Source: Physcomitrium patens (taxonomy: Eukaryota > Streptophyta > Bryopsida > Funariales > Funariaceae). Taken from it: DNA of 64,000 nucleotides. The DNA lies in the NCBI RefSeq assembly GCF_000002425.4, contig NC_037265.1, positions 15,311,934-15,375,933 of the forward strand, given 5' to 3'. The stretch's first letter is position 1. Each line of letters starts with the position of its first letter. The notes under the pieces were generated by a model. That model ran no database searches and was not told where the DNA came from. It worked only from the letters and a program-made list of their open reading frames with translations. The position numbers and the translations under genes are program-made. This document shows positions 37,488 through 47,794 of the stretch, one piece after another.

Positions 37488-39488
37488 TCAATATTCCCTC
37501 AATAATACAGCGATGCGATATATTGCAAGGATGGTGGAAGAAAGCATCGCTAGGACAGCGAAAAAGCTCATGGTTACAGCAACGTCCGCCTTTGAGCAAA
37601 AGGAACCAACATCAAAGCGTGAACATAGTTGAATGCCCATCTCTCCAGTATACGACATATTTGCCACTGTCGCTGCCGAGGTGCTTGCCGACAATAAGAG
37701 ATATAAAAATAACTGCAAATGAAGACATCGTGGATATCAAATTAGAACTCAAATTGCGATTTGTCATTTCAAGTGGTATTTTGAAAGATAACTCTTCCAC
37801 TTGATAGTTTTTCAGAAAAACTGGACAACGTAGGAATCAATCTCGACTGAGGTCAACAAAGTTAAAGAGAAAACTGAATCGGACAACGCTTTGTAGCTTC
37901 ATTTTAATATAAGCATCAAGAGATTCTTAAGTTATAAACGTTGATGAAAGAGATTCATGATGAGACATACCTGATCAAAACCAAAAGTCATCCAAGTGCT
38001 GATAAAAATGGACGGAATGAAGGAAATGCCCAGAATCACAGTATACAACAGTTGTATAAACTGAAAAGTTGAGTAGACGAAGACAATAACGTTTACAGCA
38101 ACTAAATATCTGCGTCCACAAATTGCATCGTATTTAGCCTGGAATGCACATTACAGTGTTACACAAAGCTGGAAAAATACTATTGCCAGAAAAATCCTAA
38201 TGTCTGGTTTTGGGTGTACATTAATATTCTCGTTACTAGCAGTGAATCTGGTCACTTGAATAAGGCAGCTCTTACTGGCAAACAACGTAAGGACGTAGTT
38301 TTGTTTTCCATCATCAACTTGTGATCTATAAACAATCTTCCCAATGAACTATGTGAAATCCGAAAGCGTTCACATCGGCCTGCCATTACTTTAAAGATGA
38401 ACTCCACGTGCTGATCATTTTTCCATAACGTTGACAATCACTACAGAGAAAAATCGATGACCCTATTTGTAATTTGACAAATCATCGATCGCTGCTCCCG
38501 AATTCCAAATACCTGTTGTAGAGTTCCTAGCACTGACTATTGCAAGTTGCAGAGCACTTCATATTGGGCAGAAACCAAATGTTCCAACATCTATGTATTT
38601 GGACGCATGAGTAGCATGGATCGCGGGACGCTAATGCTCCCAGAACTCAGATCTAAACCTATCTGAAGTTCCTTAGATAAGATAAAACGAAAGTTTGTGA
38701 TGCTTAATTCAGAATTTGATGAGACTGTACCTGTAAGCCTGAAAATGATTGAACTTCAAAGTGCCGAAGTCTACCCCATCAGTCCGCATGGATCCACGAG
38801 TGGAACACATAACCACAATGGCAATGAGAGAAAGTACAGTCTCCGAGAAGCGGAATGCAAAACTGTATGCTCCAATTGCAGTCAAATGTTTCCTTAGACG
38901 GTGTTTTTTCTTAGGAGTTGGGGCATCTTCATCGCTTGCTCTTGAAGATTCGGGCGTAGTTTCCGTTTCTTTCGTCTCGGTGAAGTGCATCATCACTCCT
39001 GCGTCCTCCTCTGGTAACCGAGTCATTGAGAAAGAGATACTCTGGAGGCTTGGAAGGTGAATAGCTCCGCTTCTACCGCGGTGGATACCTCCACTTTGGC
39101 CACGAAGAATTCCTCCACTTGCACCACGGTGGATGTGAGTACTTCCACTTGCACTGCGATAAATACCTCCGCTTGCTCCACGATAGAGACCTTCGCTTCC
39201 ACCACGGTGGATATGGGTTTGGACGGGAGATGGTTTCGTACGTAATTTTCCCACATCAATCGACCCTGTCTCACCATTTTCTGTAGAAGCTGTCGACTCC
39301 GCCGCATTTCCTGTATTAGTCTTAACTGGAAAGTGAACACCATTGGCTCCATCACGTTGACTTTGGTCTTCGGCGAGTGTCTCCAACCGCTCAGGATGCA
39401 CCTGTCCTGCGTCTATTAAACCCGCCCCATCGTCTGCTTTAACATGGGGGTCGGCCGGGTCTACTGTAGGATCCGTCAAAGTTCCCAT
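37488..39488 (-). CDS. CASP-like (CASPL) four-helix membrane protein
   Basis: Three coding exons on the minus strand: 39488-38731, 38109-37971 and 37712-37488. Splice sites are ACAG|GTACAG with ACGCAG|ATATTT, and ATCAG|GTATGT with TTGCAG|TTATTT. The protein is 373 aa. Residues 1-200 are a hydrophilic, probably cytosolic extension with a Gly/Arg/Ser repeat at about 94-145 (RGASGGI, RGQSGGI, RGRSGAI). The MARVEL-like core has four helices at about 204-229, 254-278, 282-315 and 342-369. It keeps the family's Arg in helix 1 (R213, FRFSE) and Asp in helix 3 (D298, FGFDQ), and two Cys in the second outer loop (C329, C338). CASP and CASPL proteins form plasma-membrane scaffold domains; CASPs direct Casparian strip formation, while CASPLs are broader. 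The extension resembles the CASPL4 group, but subgroup is inference. All junctions keep frame; no damage seen. Confidence 0.92.
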
Positions 39489-40900
39489 TGTATTCTTACC
39501 CTGGAATCAACCCTACGAAATTGATAATTTATCTAAACTGCGGGACGCTTGTCGGCTTCGGAGATGCATCGCCAGATCATTGATCATCATGTAAAGCATT
39601 CAATAGTTGGATAACTCCGTAGTCCATTTTTAGTCACTTTCCGACAAAAAAACCGCATGTAGACTTCCCAACTCAAGAGGCACACTCACAGAAAACAAAC
39701 TCACGCCAAATCCAACTTCCATTCCTCAAGTACTCCACCTATGCGAAGAATGCCACCGCTACGTAGCAAACTTGAAACCGTAAACCCTAAATTCATCTTC
39801 ATGTCCATGTCCAACCCTGAAGCTTTTCCAAATTTCACCCATCCTCTTCCCCCCTACAAAACCTCCACATCCACAGCAACAATCTTCAACCCGTTGAATC
39901 TCACAGCAACTCAAAATCTCTCCTCCGCCTTAACAACCAACCCACGCACACTCTAGACCTAAAACCAACGCTGCAACAATGACAACAACCTCCTCTCTTA
40001 AACACAAAACCTCTGCCCCACCACCAACACCACCATCGCCATACCAAAGTCTCACGACAGCCACCACTCCACACCAGCGTCACAGCAGCTGACCGCTACT
40101 CTCCCACGCTCAATCCCAACCACAACTCTACGTCACCTAACACAAGTACATAAAAATTCACGAAGCTTCATCTTCAAAACTTGCAACCAACGACTACAGC
40201 ATCCAGAATGACTAATTGCAACAACAGCCGCAACATCCGAAAATGCTGCTTTAAGTCAATGACCAAATGCTCTCTACAGTACCACACACCCTAATCGAAA
40301 TACTAACATCGTAAATCTTACAACAACAACAACAACAATAACAACGTTGCAGCAAGGCAACTGTAATCGAGACCTCGTGATAATCTCCAATTGTACATTG
40401 CCAACATCCACCCCCGCACACATAACAGCTTGCTACGATTCAACTCACGGTGAAATCATAAAGCTGCTAACTTTAAATCGAGCTTGATGTCGCCACCACA
40501 CCAGTACCGCGCACCTACTGATTCACGCACGAATCGGCTCCAGTTCCACGAGTCCCATCAGATTAAATGCGCGGGCATCGACCGCTTCCAAAAATCCGAT
40601 AGCGAACGTCGCCGCGACTCTATTTAGCGCGTGTGCGGAATTAGGGTGTTCCGAAACGTGTTTCATTGGGAGGGAAACCAGCAGGGCGCGACAGATGGCG
40701 CCTTTATGGGTTACTGCCAGCCTTCCAGTGCTGTGATCCCTTTCGGATGAATGTTCTACCCTTCATTCAACTCTGCGGCTTTTTACGTTCATCGTGTTGT
40801 TTGCTGGAAAGCTTCTTTCGAGTTTTGCAGGCGTGGTGGAATAGGTTCCAGTTGGTATGAGGGCACTGGATTAACAGAAAATTCAAACAGCACTTTGCAC
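39489..40900 (-). promoter_or_regulatory. upstream region of the CASP-like gene
   Basis: GC-richer unique DNA upstream of the ATG at 39488, with a CpG-rich core near 40500-40700 and an interrupted (CAA)n tract at 40321-40345. It probably holds the 5' UTR and promoter of the minus-strand CASP-like gene. No TATA box or start site could be fixed. Open frames here (60-71 aa) are low-complexity and are not called. Confidence 0.4.
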
Positions 40901-42665
40901 CAGAAGATTTTAATAAATATATAAAGTGTTTGTCTGTTGAATAATTGATGATTTTTTATTTTTTTTTATTTATAAATTTTAATCATGTACCTCCTTTGCC
41001 AATATTATAGGGACTTCCAACAATTAGTTCCTCGTCCTTGAACTGCTTATTAAATTTGAGGTGGCAACCTAACATCAATGTGTGTAAAGATGGATGGAGG
41101 AAAAAGGTGTGAGTTGGGTATCTATTCTGCAAGATCCTAATTTTGCTTACAGGGGATGTTTATGTAGTTTAAAAGGGACGACATTGGATTGATGACTTCT
41201 ATTTGGTTGCTTGAAAGTAAGTTTGTATGCAAAATTATTTGGATCTTGATTCGATGACGAATTGAAGCGGTGGATGTTAATGGTTTTCAAACTACGTGAA
41301 GAAAAACGTTTGCTATATCACTTTGAAGTCCACCTTTGCTTCATCAAAACAGTAATATGTAATTTTGTAGCTTTGGCGCTATCTTATTTTTCAACTTTTT
41401 TCTTTTTTTTTTTTTTTTTTTTTTTTTTGATGATTACCCATGTAGAAGACTCGTATTAATTTTGTTTTCTCTAAATTACGTCATTTTGTAATAGATACGT
41501 TAAGTGTTTAAGGATTTAAGAAAAGCTCAACCCTAAACATAATATTACAAAGATTAATTTAAATCTAAATTTAAACATTATATTTGCCTACACGAGCTGT
41601 ATGGAACTGCATACAACTAAGGTTAGATTACGTCTGATTAATGGGTGGAACACACTATGAAAGAAGTACCCAAAAATTAAATATTGTGTGAATAATTAAA
41701 ATTAACTTCTTTTATTGATTTTTAAAACTTTCAAAATAGAAGGGGCAAGATAATAGAATGAAACTTTGATCTTAGTTACTTCACGTTTATATAAACATCA
41801 ATTGGACTGATATAAAGAACCTAGAGCTAAACCATAAACCAAATATCAAGGGGACTAGAGCAAAAACAAAAAAACACCCTAAAACACACCCTGAAAGAAA
41901 GAAGTGGAGCCCAAAAATAGCCAAGGTTGAACTGAAAACCTAGGTAGACTTCACCCAGACAAGACATAACCTATCCCCAGCCCACTATATGCAAGTAAAA
42001 CTAACAAAATTCTTATAAGTCATAACAATTAACCATATTATGTTCATTATGACACCACTTGCACGCTTCCCAGCATTCAAAACCACCATGCAATATCCCA
42101 GGACATTCACTAACAAGAAAGTTTATCCCTAAAATATTCCATCGCCCACAATGAGCATATCCCTAAAAAAATCTATTCTGCTCAAAATTCTGGAACCACG
42201 AAACTGATTGGAACGAAATAAAATTAAATTCCCCTTTTCTCCTTAAGATTTTTGCCTCAATTCCTCTGCCACTATCTTTAATATTATTCCCATCCTTTGG
42301 GTATTTACTTCGAAAGCTTTGACACAAGCTGTCGTTTGTCACCGTCCAGTGGTCAGAAACCAGTAACTACGACAAGTGTAAAGAATCCATATTCATTCAA
42401 TTTTTTCTGTATAGCTTGACCAATTCATAGCTTGAAGATGTGTGCTTGAACTCAAAAACAAGCGCTGCAAATTCACAAGATTGCAACTCTGGTTTGATGA
42501 CTCTCTCGTACACTTCTACAAAGAGAATACTTCGCAATGCCACCAGGATCTAACACACGTTCCAGAAGGTGGAAAACTACTGCTGGTTGTGATAGACACA
42601 GCAGCAGTGTTCCGTATTTATACATTCCCTTCTTTTCCCCCCTAACCCTATTGGAAGCTCAAAAC
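40901..42665. other. intergenic DNA between the two genes, with an LTR-like patch
   Basis: AT-rich with poly(T) at 41401-41429. On the minus strand at about 41.7-41.8 kb a TATATAAA-like box is followed about 100 bp later by AATAAA, the spacing seen in LTRs. Termini and target duplication were not found, so no element is called. The final 300 bp may include the 3' UTR of the ZNF593-like gene. Confidence 0.4.
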
Positions 42666-43894
42666 TTACATATCCAAGGCGAAATCTTCTCCTACACGTA
42701 GTTTAGGGCCGTTGTCAGGGGTGCCCATTCCAGCAGCTACTTCGGCGTCGATCTGATTATGGGGAGCAGGTCCCTCCATCAACTTCACCCTGCCAGAATA
42801 TCCAAAGCGCGTATTCAATAAGGCGAAGCGAAGCAGTTCAGAATCCAAAACAATTATGCACAACACAGGAGATGTAGGGAGAAGGAGGGAGATGGCAGGG
42901 GAGCAGAGCTCAAATAACGGTGAAAAGCATCACCTTCTTCTGTGCTTCTTTGTCTTGTAATGTTCGTCGCGAATGGTGGTGTTGGTGAAGTGACGACTGC
43001 AGTAACCCAATGTTCAAAATTCAGATTTGCATTTGGCCCCTCAAAGTTGATCCGGGACTAGAACGTAAAAATAACGGTGAGCAGGAGCGGCGTCCTGGCT
43101 AATGCTATATTGGCTGGCTACCTATTAATACATCAGTTGCCCGAGTTGGTACATTGCACAGGCTGTCAGATATTACATGCAATCTATGTACATTGTGACT
43201 TACTCGCAGTGAAGGCAATAGAACTGGCCCATGCCCGGCAAATCTGGATCGAGCTCCTTAGATTTCGGTGTCTCCACTTTGCGAAGTTCTGTGTGAATCA
43301 TGTCGTCACGTGCTCGAAGAATGTCAAGGCTGAACCTCTTCATTTTGTGTAAATTGAGAATAAAGTGAACAGTCGCAGCACAAACCACAGCTGCGAACTG
43401 TTGAAGTTTCTCATCACAAGTACATTTCCTGCTAGTTTTCCAATTCTGAAAGTCACATGCATATCTAATTGTAAACGCTATCAACTAATGCAGAGTAAGC
43501 TAAAGGCACCCGGGCTCAACCCTAACAGTACAGAACATCCAAACCTCAACTCAACGATATCAGATGGTCAAGAATTCAGAACATCAACGAAACGCCGTAA
43601 ACATTTACACAAATCCAAGCATCAAACAGCAAATCAAATTATAAACCCGAAAGATCAACGCAAAACAAAAACTTCATACGAGCTCTAACCCTATTCTAGT
43701 GCGCGTAGTAGCACGGGGGAAGGTAACACGGAAGCAGTTAACAATTTAAACCCTAATTCCAGGCAATTGCCCAAAATTCACTCAGGAAACAGAAACGTGG
43801 CAAGGATATCTTTCTTCTCGAATTTCGTCCTCCGGGCCGACTTATGAGAGTAATGTTTGCCATGACTATTTTTGTGATTCGGGCACTTCCCCAT
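42666..43894 (-). CDS. ZNF593/BUD20-type C2H2 zinc-finger protein (ribosome biogenesis)
   Basis: Four exons on the minus strand: 43894-43782 (or -43797), 43329-43204, 42996-42934 and 42789-42666. Junctions keep frame with donors GA|GTGAAT, GCGA|GTAAGT and GAAG|GTGATG and acceptors GTTCAG|CC, CTGCAG|TC and GGCAG|GG. The product is 141 aa, or 136 aa if the first donor is CCAC|GTTTCT. Order: basic N-terminus (MGKCPNHK, YSHKSARRTKF), DPDLPGMGQFYCLHC, a U1-like finger (C-x2-C, then H-x5-H in DEHYKTKKH), and GPAPHNQIDAEVAAGMG near the C-terminus. Yeast Bud20 is a shuttling pre-60S export factor; this is the plant orthologue by motif and length. The stretch between the basic tail and the finger (DILAT to LDILRA) is longer than I expect, so the exon 1/2 junction is the least certain part. 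Confidence 0.92.
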
Positions 43895-44400
43895 AGCTAC
43901 AGTTCTTATCCACCTCCTCTTTTCTTCGGCAACAACAAATAGGAGCAACCCTGGAAAAGCACATGATCATTTTGTAACCCAACGGTAATGGAACTGCGCT
44001 AAAGAACATCCAAGACACACAAGAAAGAGTCGCAGAGTCAGAAAAGCAACTTCACTCGCCGCAAACTCACCACAAAAAAAAATTCAAGCCTTTTGTGCAA
44101 CAGCCCAGCTCCCAAGTCCAGAGCTGAAGCCCAACTACTCCCAGCAGCACCCCAGCTTTGCAAGTGAGAATCGACCAGGGCCACGGAATCCGCCGCAGAG
44201 CAGACCTCCAAACCAAAAGGGGGAGCTCAGGCTGCGGAGGGAGGCCTTTGCTCGAAGGCGCCGACAACTCCAGTTCCTCGCACATACATCCACTTGATGT
44301 AAATCTTCCATATACATTCATTCTTCTTCCATTCTTCATACCGTGTGTTAACAAACACATGCCTACTTTTATATCTCAGGTGTATCTATTTATAATTGAT
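43895..44400 (-). promoter_or_regulatory. upstream region of the ZNF593-like gene
   Basis: GC-rich unique DNA directly upstream of ATG 43894, ending sharply near 44.4 kb where AT-rich DNA begins. Open frames on both strands (up to 97 aa near 44067-44360) have no recognisable family and probably reflect 5' UTR or promoter sequence. Confidence 0.4.
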
Positions 44401-45880
44401 GTTAAATAGTAATATAAAATGCAGGATGGAGATAAACCTCGTTTCTTAAGCTTCGAATTAAAGGAAAAAAATTAACCAGCAGAAAAAATGGTATTTTTTT
44501 GGCAAATATAATTTTGCTTTAGCATATGGTTAAAAGTTAGAGATTTTGTTTCTATTCAAAAACCATTAACTATATTGTTTTGTAGCATCGAAATTCATAC
44601 ATGATTTTGTTTCTTGAACCACAAAAACTTCCAAAATATTTGTTATTGAAGCCTGATTTTATTTCTAAATGTTTCTTTTCTATCTTTGCAAGAAATTCGT
44701 ATTTATTTATTTAAAAAATACTTAGACATACTTATAATATGTTATTATATTGTAAAATTTATGTATAATTTTTTTACAAGCTTAATATAAATAAATAAAT
44801 CTATAAGTTTTAATATTTTAGTATATTTTTATTTTTATTTTTATTGTTAATGTTTACTTATGATAATATTATTTAAAATTATTCAAATAAATCGAGCAAT
44901 TAATGTGTTTATGTGTAATGTTTTTGTGATGATACTATGAAAAATATTATTTATTACATATATTATCCAAGAGAATAATTGAAACAAATCAAAATAACAA
45001 CAATGTCATAAATTTAAACTTATAATTTTTTTTGCTTATATTAAAATTTTTAATTATAAAATATAATTTATGATGTATTTAAATAAATAAACACAATATA
45101 CAACTATATTATTCTAACCTAATATGTTAAGGGATTTAATTTAGATATTTGTGAAAAAGAAATAATATTAAGAAAAACCACTAAGAATGATAAAACATCA
45201 CAAAGAAATAAAATTTTAAAATATATATTTTTTAAACATAGCCATTGTCAAACACAAACAAACAAAAATTCTTGAATCTAGATTAGAATATAAGAAAAAT
45301 ATTATTGAGATTGATCATATTTTCTATCTTACCTCTATAAATACTAGTTGATAAGAATGCCAAGTGGAAGCTTTTTAATGATTACAATATTTGGGTGCCA
45401 AATATTTAAGTTGTGAGGCATATCTATTATAATTTTTTAAATGTAAAAAAACATATAGAATTTTTTCATTGCCACATGAAGTAACTAAAGATATATGTAG
45501 ATCCAACCTTTGTTTGAAATATTTTGATGCTTATTGATAAAAATATTATATATAGAATATGCTATTATATGCCTATGATTTCTTCTATTTATTGAAGTAA
45601 TATAAGTTTTATTAAAAATACAAGATATTTATCTAAATCCAATTTATACAAATATAGAATATGATTAATTTAAAATATAAAAAAATCTATGATTTAAAAA
45701 AAATACATCTATTAAGATTAAGTCTAATTTGGTGAAATAAAAAATAAATACTTAAATAGAATTTAATATTATTATATTTTTTATGTTGAATAGTATAAAT
45801 ATTTAAATAATATAAAATTTTTAAATTAATATTATTAAATTAAAATAAAAAATTATTCAATTATACATATATTCATATAT

Positions 45881-45888
<8 letters not shown>

Positions 45889-45927
<39 letters not shown>
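45889..45927. repeat. (TA)n microsatellite
   Basis: Alternating A/T run of about 39 bp. Confidence 0.95.
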
Positions 45928-45928
<1 letters not shown>

Positions 45929-45972
45929 GTCTATAAATTTTAAAATATCTTATTTCATAATTAAATTGTATG

Positions 45973-45976
<4 letters not shown>

Positions 45977-46027
<51 letters not shown>

Positions 46028-46045
46028 AGAGAGAGAGAGAGAGAG
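45977..46045. repeat. compound (TA)n-(GA)n microsatellite
   Basis: About 49 bp of TA (45977-46025) followed by a GA tract at about 46028-46045. Confidence 0.95.
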
Positions 46046-46537
46046 TAGAATTTTAGTAAACTAGTTACCAAAAAAATCAATTAAATGTTGCTAAAGTTAT
46101 TAATAAAATCAAATTCAATATGATATTAAAAAATATATATTAAGAAATTTCAAGAAATTTTGTATATCTATTATTTTAAAAATTAATGTGTAAATAAATA
46201 TTACTTTGCATAAGTATCTAATTATATGTTGAAATATTTATATTATTATTTATTTTATTTAATTGATATTTTATTTTTATTTAAAAACTTTATTCTTTTA
46301 TTATTTATTCTTTAATTATATAAATATTTATAAATATTATCTAGTTAATTATTATTAAAGTAATATTTTTGATTGATTTTTTAATTTTGATTTCAATTAT
46401 TTTAGTTTAATAAAAATTTAATCAAAATAGAAAAAAAGAAAAGCCAATTTCAAATCCAAATAAACATTTATAAAAGAAATCACCTAAATTGAGTTTAAAC
46501 AAGGTTAATTGGTAAAGCTTAAGATAATTTTTTTTCG

Positions 46538-46539
<2 letters not shown>

Positions 46540-46590
<51 letters not shown>
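46540..46590. repeat. (TA)n microsatellite
   Basis: Alternating A/T run of about 51 bp, the longest in the window apart from 10348-10408. Confidence 0.95.
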
Positions 46591-46596
<6 letters not shown>

Positions 46597-46989
46597 CTTT
46601 GTTCTATTAATTCTAATATTAAAACATGGAATATATATATTTATGGCAGTATTAGAATTTTGGAGCAAATTGAAGTAGAATATTCTTATGATAAACCATA
46701 TGCTAGTTTAGAAAACTTTCTATACTCCAAAACCTATCTTGGTCTCTATATTGCTTTAAATTTGATTATTCTTCATTTGTTGTACATCCAACTTAGAAAA
46801 CTTAAGCACCATCAAGTTTTTTAGCATTTTTTTTAATTAATTATCTAAAAAATTCGTCCAAAATGGTGATTCAAACTACTAAAAGAATAGACTATTCTTC
46901 ACTTGAACTATTGTAAGAGATTTGTCCCAATTCTCGATGCAATAATTTTAAGCTTAAAAAAAAGAAACAAACTTTTAAGAAGCTTCTAC

Positions 46990-47567
46990 TATCACATATA
47001 TATACATGTAAGCCAGTAATTACATGTATAAATAAATAGAAGTGATTAAAAGTAGGTAAAAGTAAGTTAATTCTATAGTATTTGCTATGAAAGCTTTCTA
47101 GAAGTTTTATAGATACTGCTTTGACTTTATATGTGTTTTTAATTGACTTTTTGGATTAGAAACGTAGTCAACAAGTTGGCCATGTGCCACACATGTTGTT
47201 AGCTTGAAGATCAAGCTAACTATTTGGGTCACACCTAAAATTGATTAAGAGTGGATTTCCCTTTTCTCTTGATAAGACAAGGCATGTGTCCTACAAAGTC
47301 AACATATATTGGAGGTCCTATAGAACATTGCCATGTAGCTGCTAGTTAAATAGTATATATGGAGACAAGAATGAAGCCCTCTTCACTCTTGTCAATTCCT
47401 TTCTTGCTTCTAGTCTAGTTTCAAGGGTTTCTAGTTCCCTTGTCTTTTGATAATAGCCATTCCAATTTCTTTCTTAATATATATGTTGAGTTATTTCTAT
47501 TTTGTCATCTTTCTTTGAGAGAAGTCTCACTTATTTATTTATTTTTTATCAAATTCTTGTCTTGACA
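46990..47567 (+). repeat. chromovirus D 5' LTR
   Basis: 578 bp, from TATCACATATATATAC (ancestral TGTCACGAATATACGC) to TCTTGACA. TATA box at 47354-47360. U3 holds a 39-bp patch (47241-47279) absent from the 3' LTR and similar to the leader at 47611-47649. Confidence 0.95.
47385..47396 (+). promoter_or_regulatory. predicted transcript 5' end / self-primer of element D
   Basis: ACTCTTGTCAAT starts 31 bp after the first base of the TATA box (47354), where transcription should begin. It is the exact reverse complement of 47569-47580. The same 31-bp spacing occurs in the 3' LTR (TATA at 53177, ACTCTTGTCAAC at 53208). The start site itself is inferred. Confidence 0.7.
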
Positions 47568-47568
47568 G

Positions 47569-47580
47569 ATTGACAAGAGT
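47569..47580 (+). promoter_or_regulatory. candidate self-priming PBS of element D
   Basis: ATTGACAAGAGT begins one base after the end of the 5' LTR and pairs 12/12 with 47385-47396. Its position is that of a PBS, and the sequence does not begin with the TGG required by tRNA priming. A weak initiator-Met-like match (TAATATTAGAGC, 9/12) sits 20 bases into the leader at 47588 and is a less likely primer site. Confidence 0.7.
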
Positions 47581-47794
47581 ATACTTATAATATTAGAGCT
47601 TTATCTAATCTTGATTAAGAGTGGATTTCTCCTTTTTCTTGATAAGACATAAACATATTAGAAGTTGTGGATTATCCTCCTTTAAACTGATATTGTCTTT
47701 AGTATTTTCTTTGTTCTCAAGTCCTCTCTTCTATTTGTCTGGAGCAATATTAGACATCTTTTTTTTAAGTGTTATTATAAAAAAACTTGCTAAA

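Larger units (their letters stand above)
44401..46984. other. AT-rich intergenic DNA
   Basis: No gene or element recognised. Three long (TA)n tracts are listed separately. Confidence 0.7.

Noticed and set aside
37355..37804. 149-codon plus-strand frame over the CASP-like gene
   Set aside because: It is antisense to exon 3 of the CASP-like gene, whose splice sites, helices and conserved residues are convincing.
39023..39355. Other frames within the CASP-like first exon
   Set aside because: They are shadows of the Gly/Ser/Arg repeat region in alternative frames, with no independent support.
44067..44409. Open frames of 60-97 codons upstream of the ZNF593-like gene
   Set aside because: They have no family similarity, both strands are open, and the position fits a GC-rich promoter/5' UTR.
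47588..47599. tRNA-iMet primer-binding site in element D (TAATATTAGAGC)
   Set aside because: It matches only 9/12 and lies 20 bases away from the LTR end, while a perfect 12-base self-complementary site lies one base from the LTR. It cannot be fully excluded.
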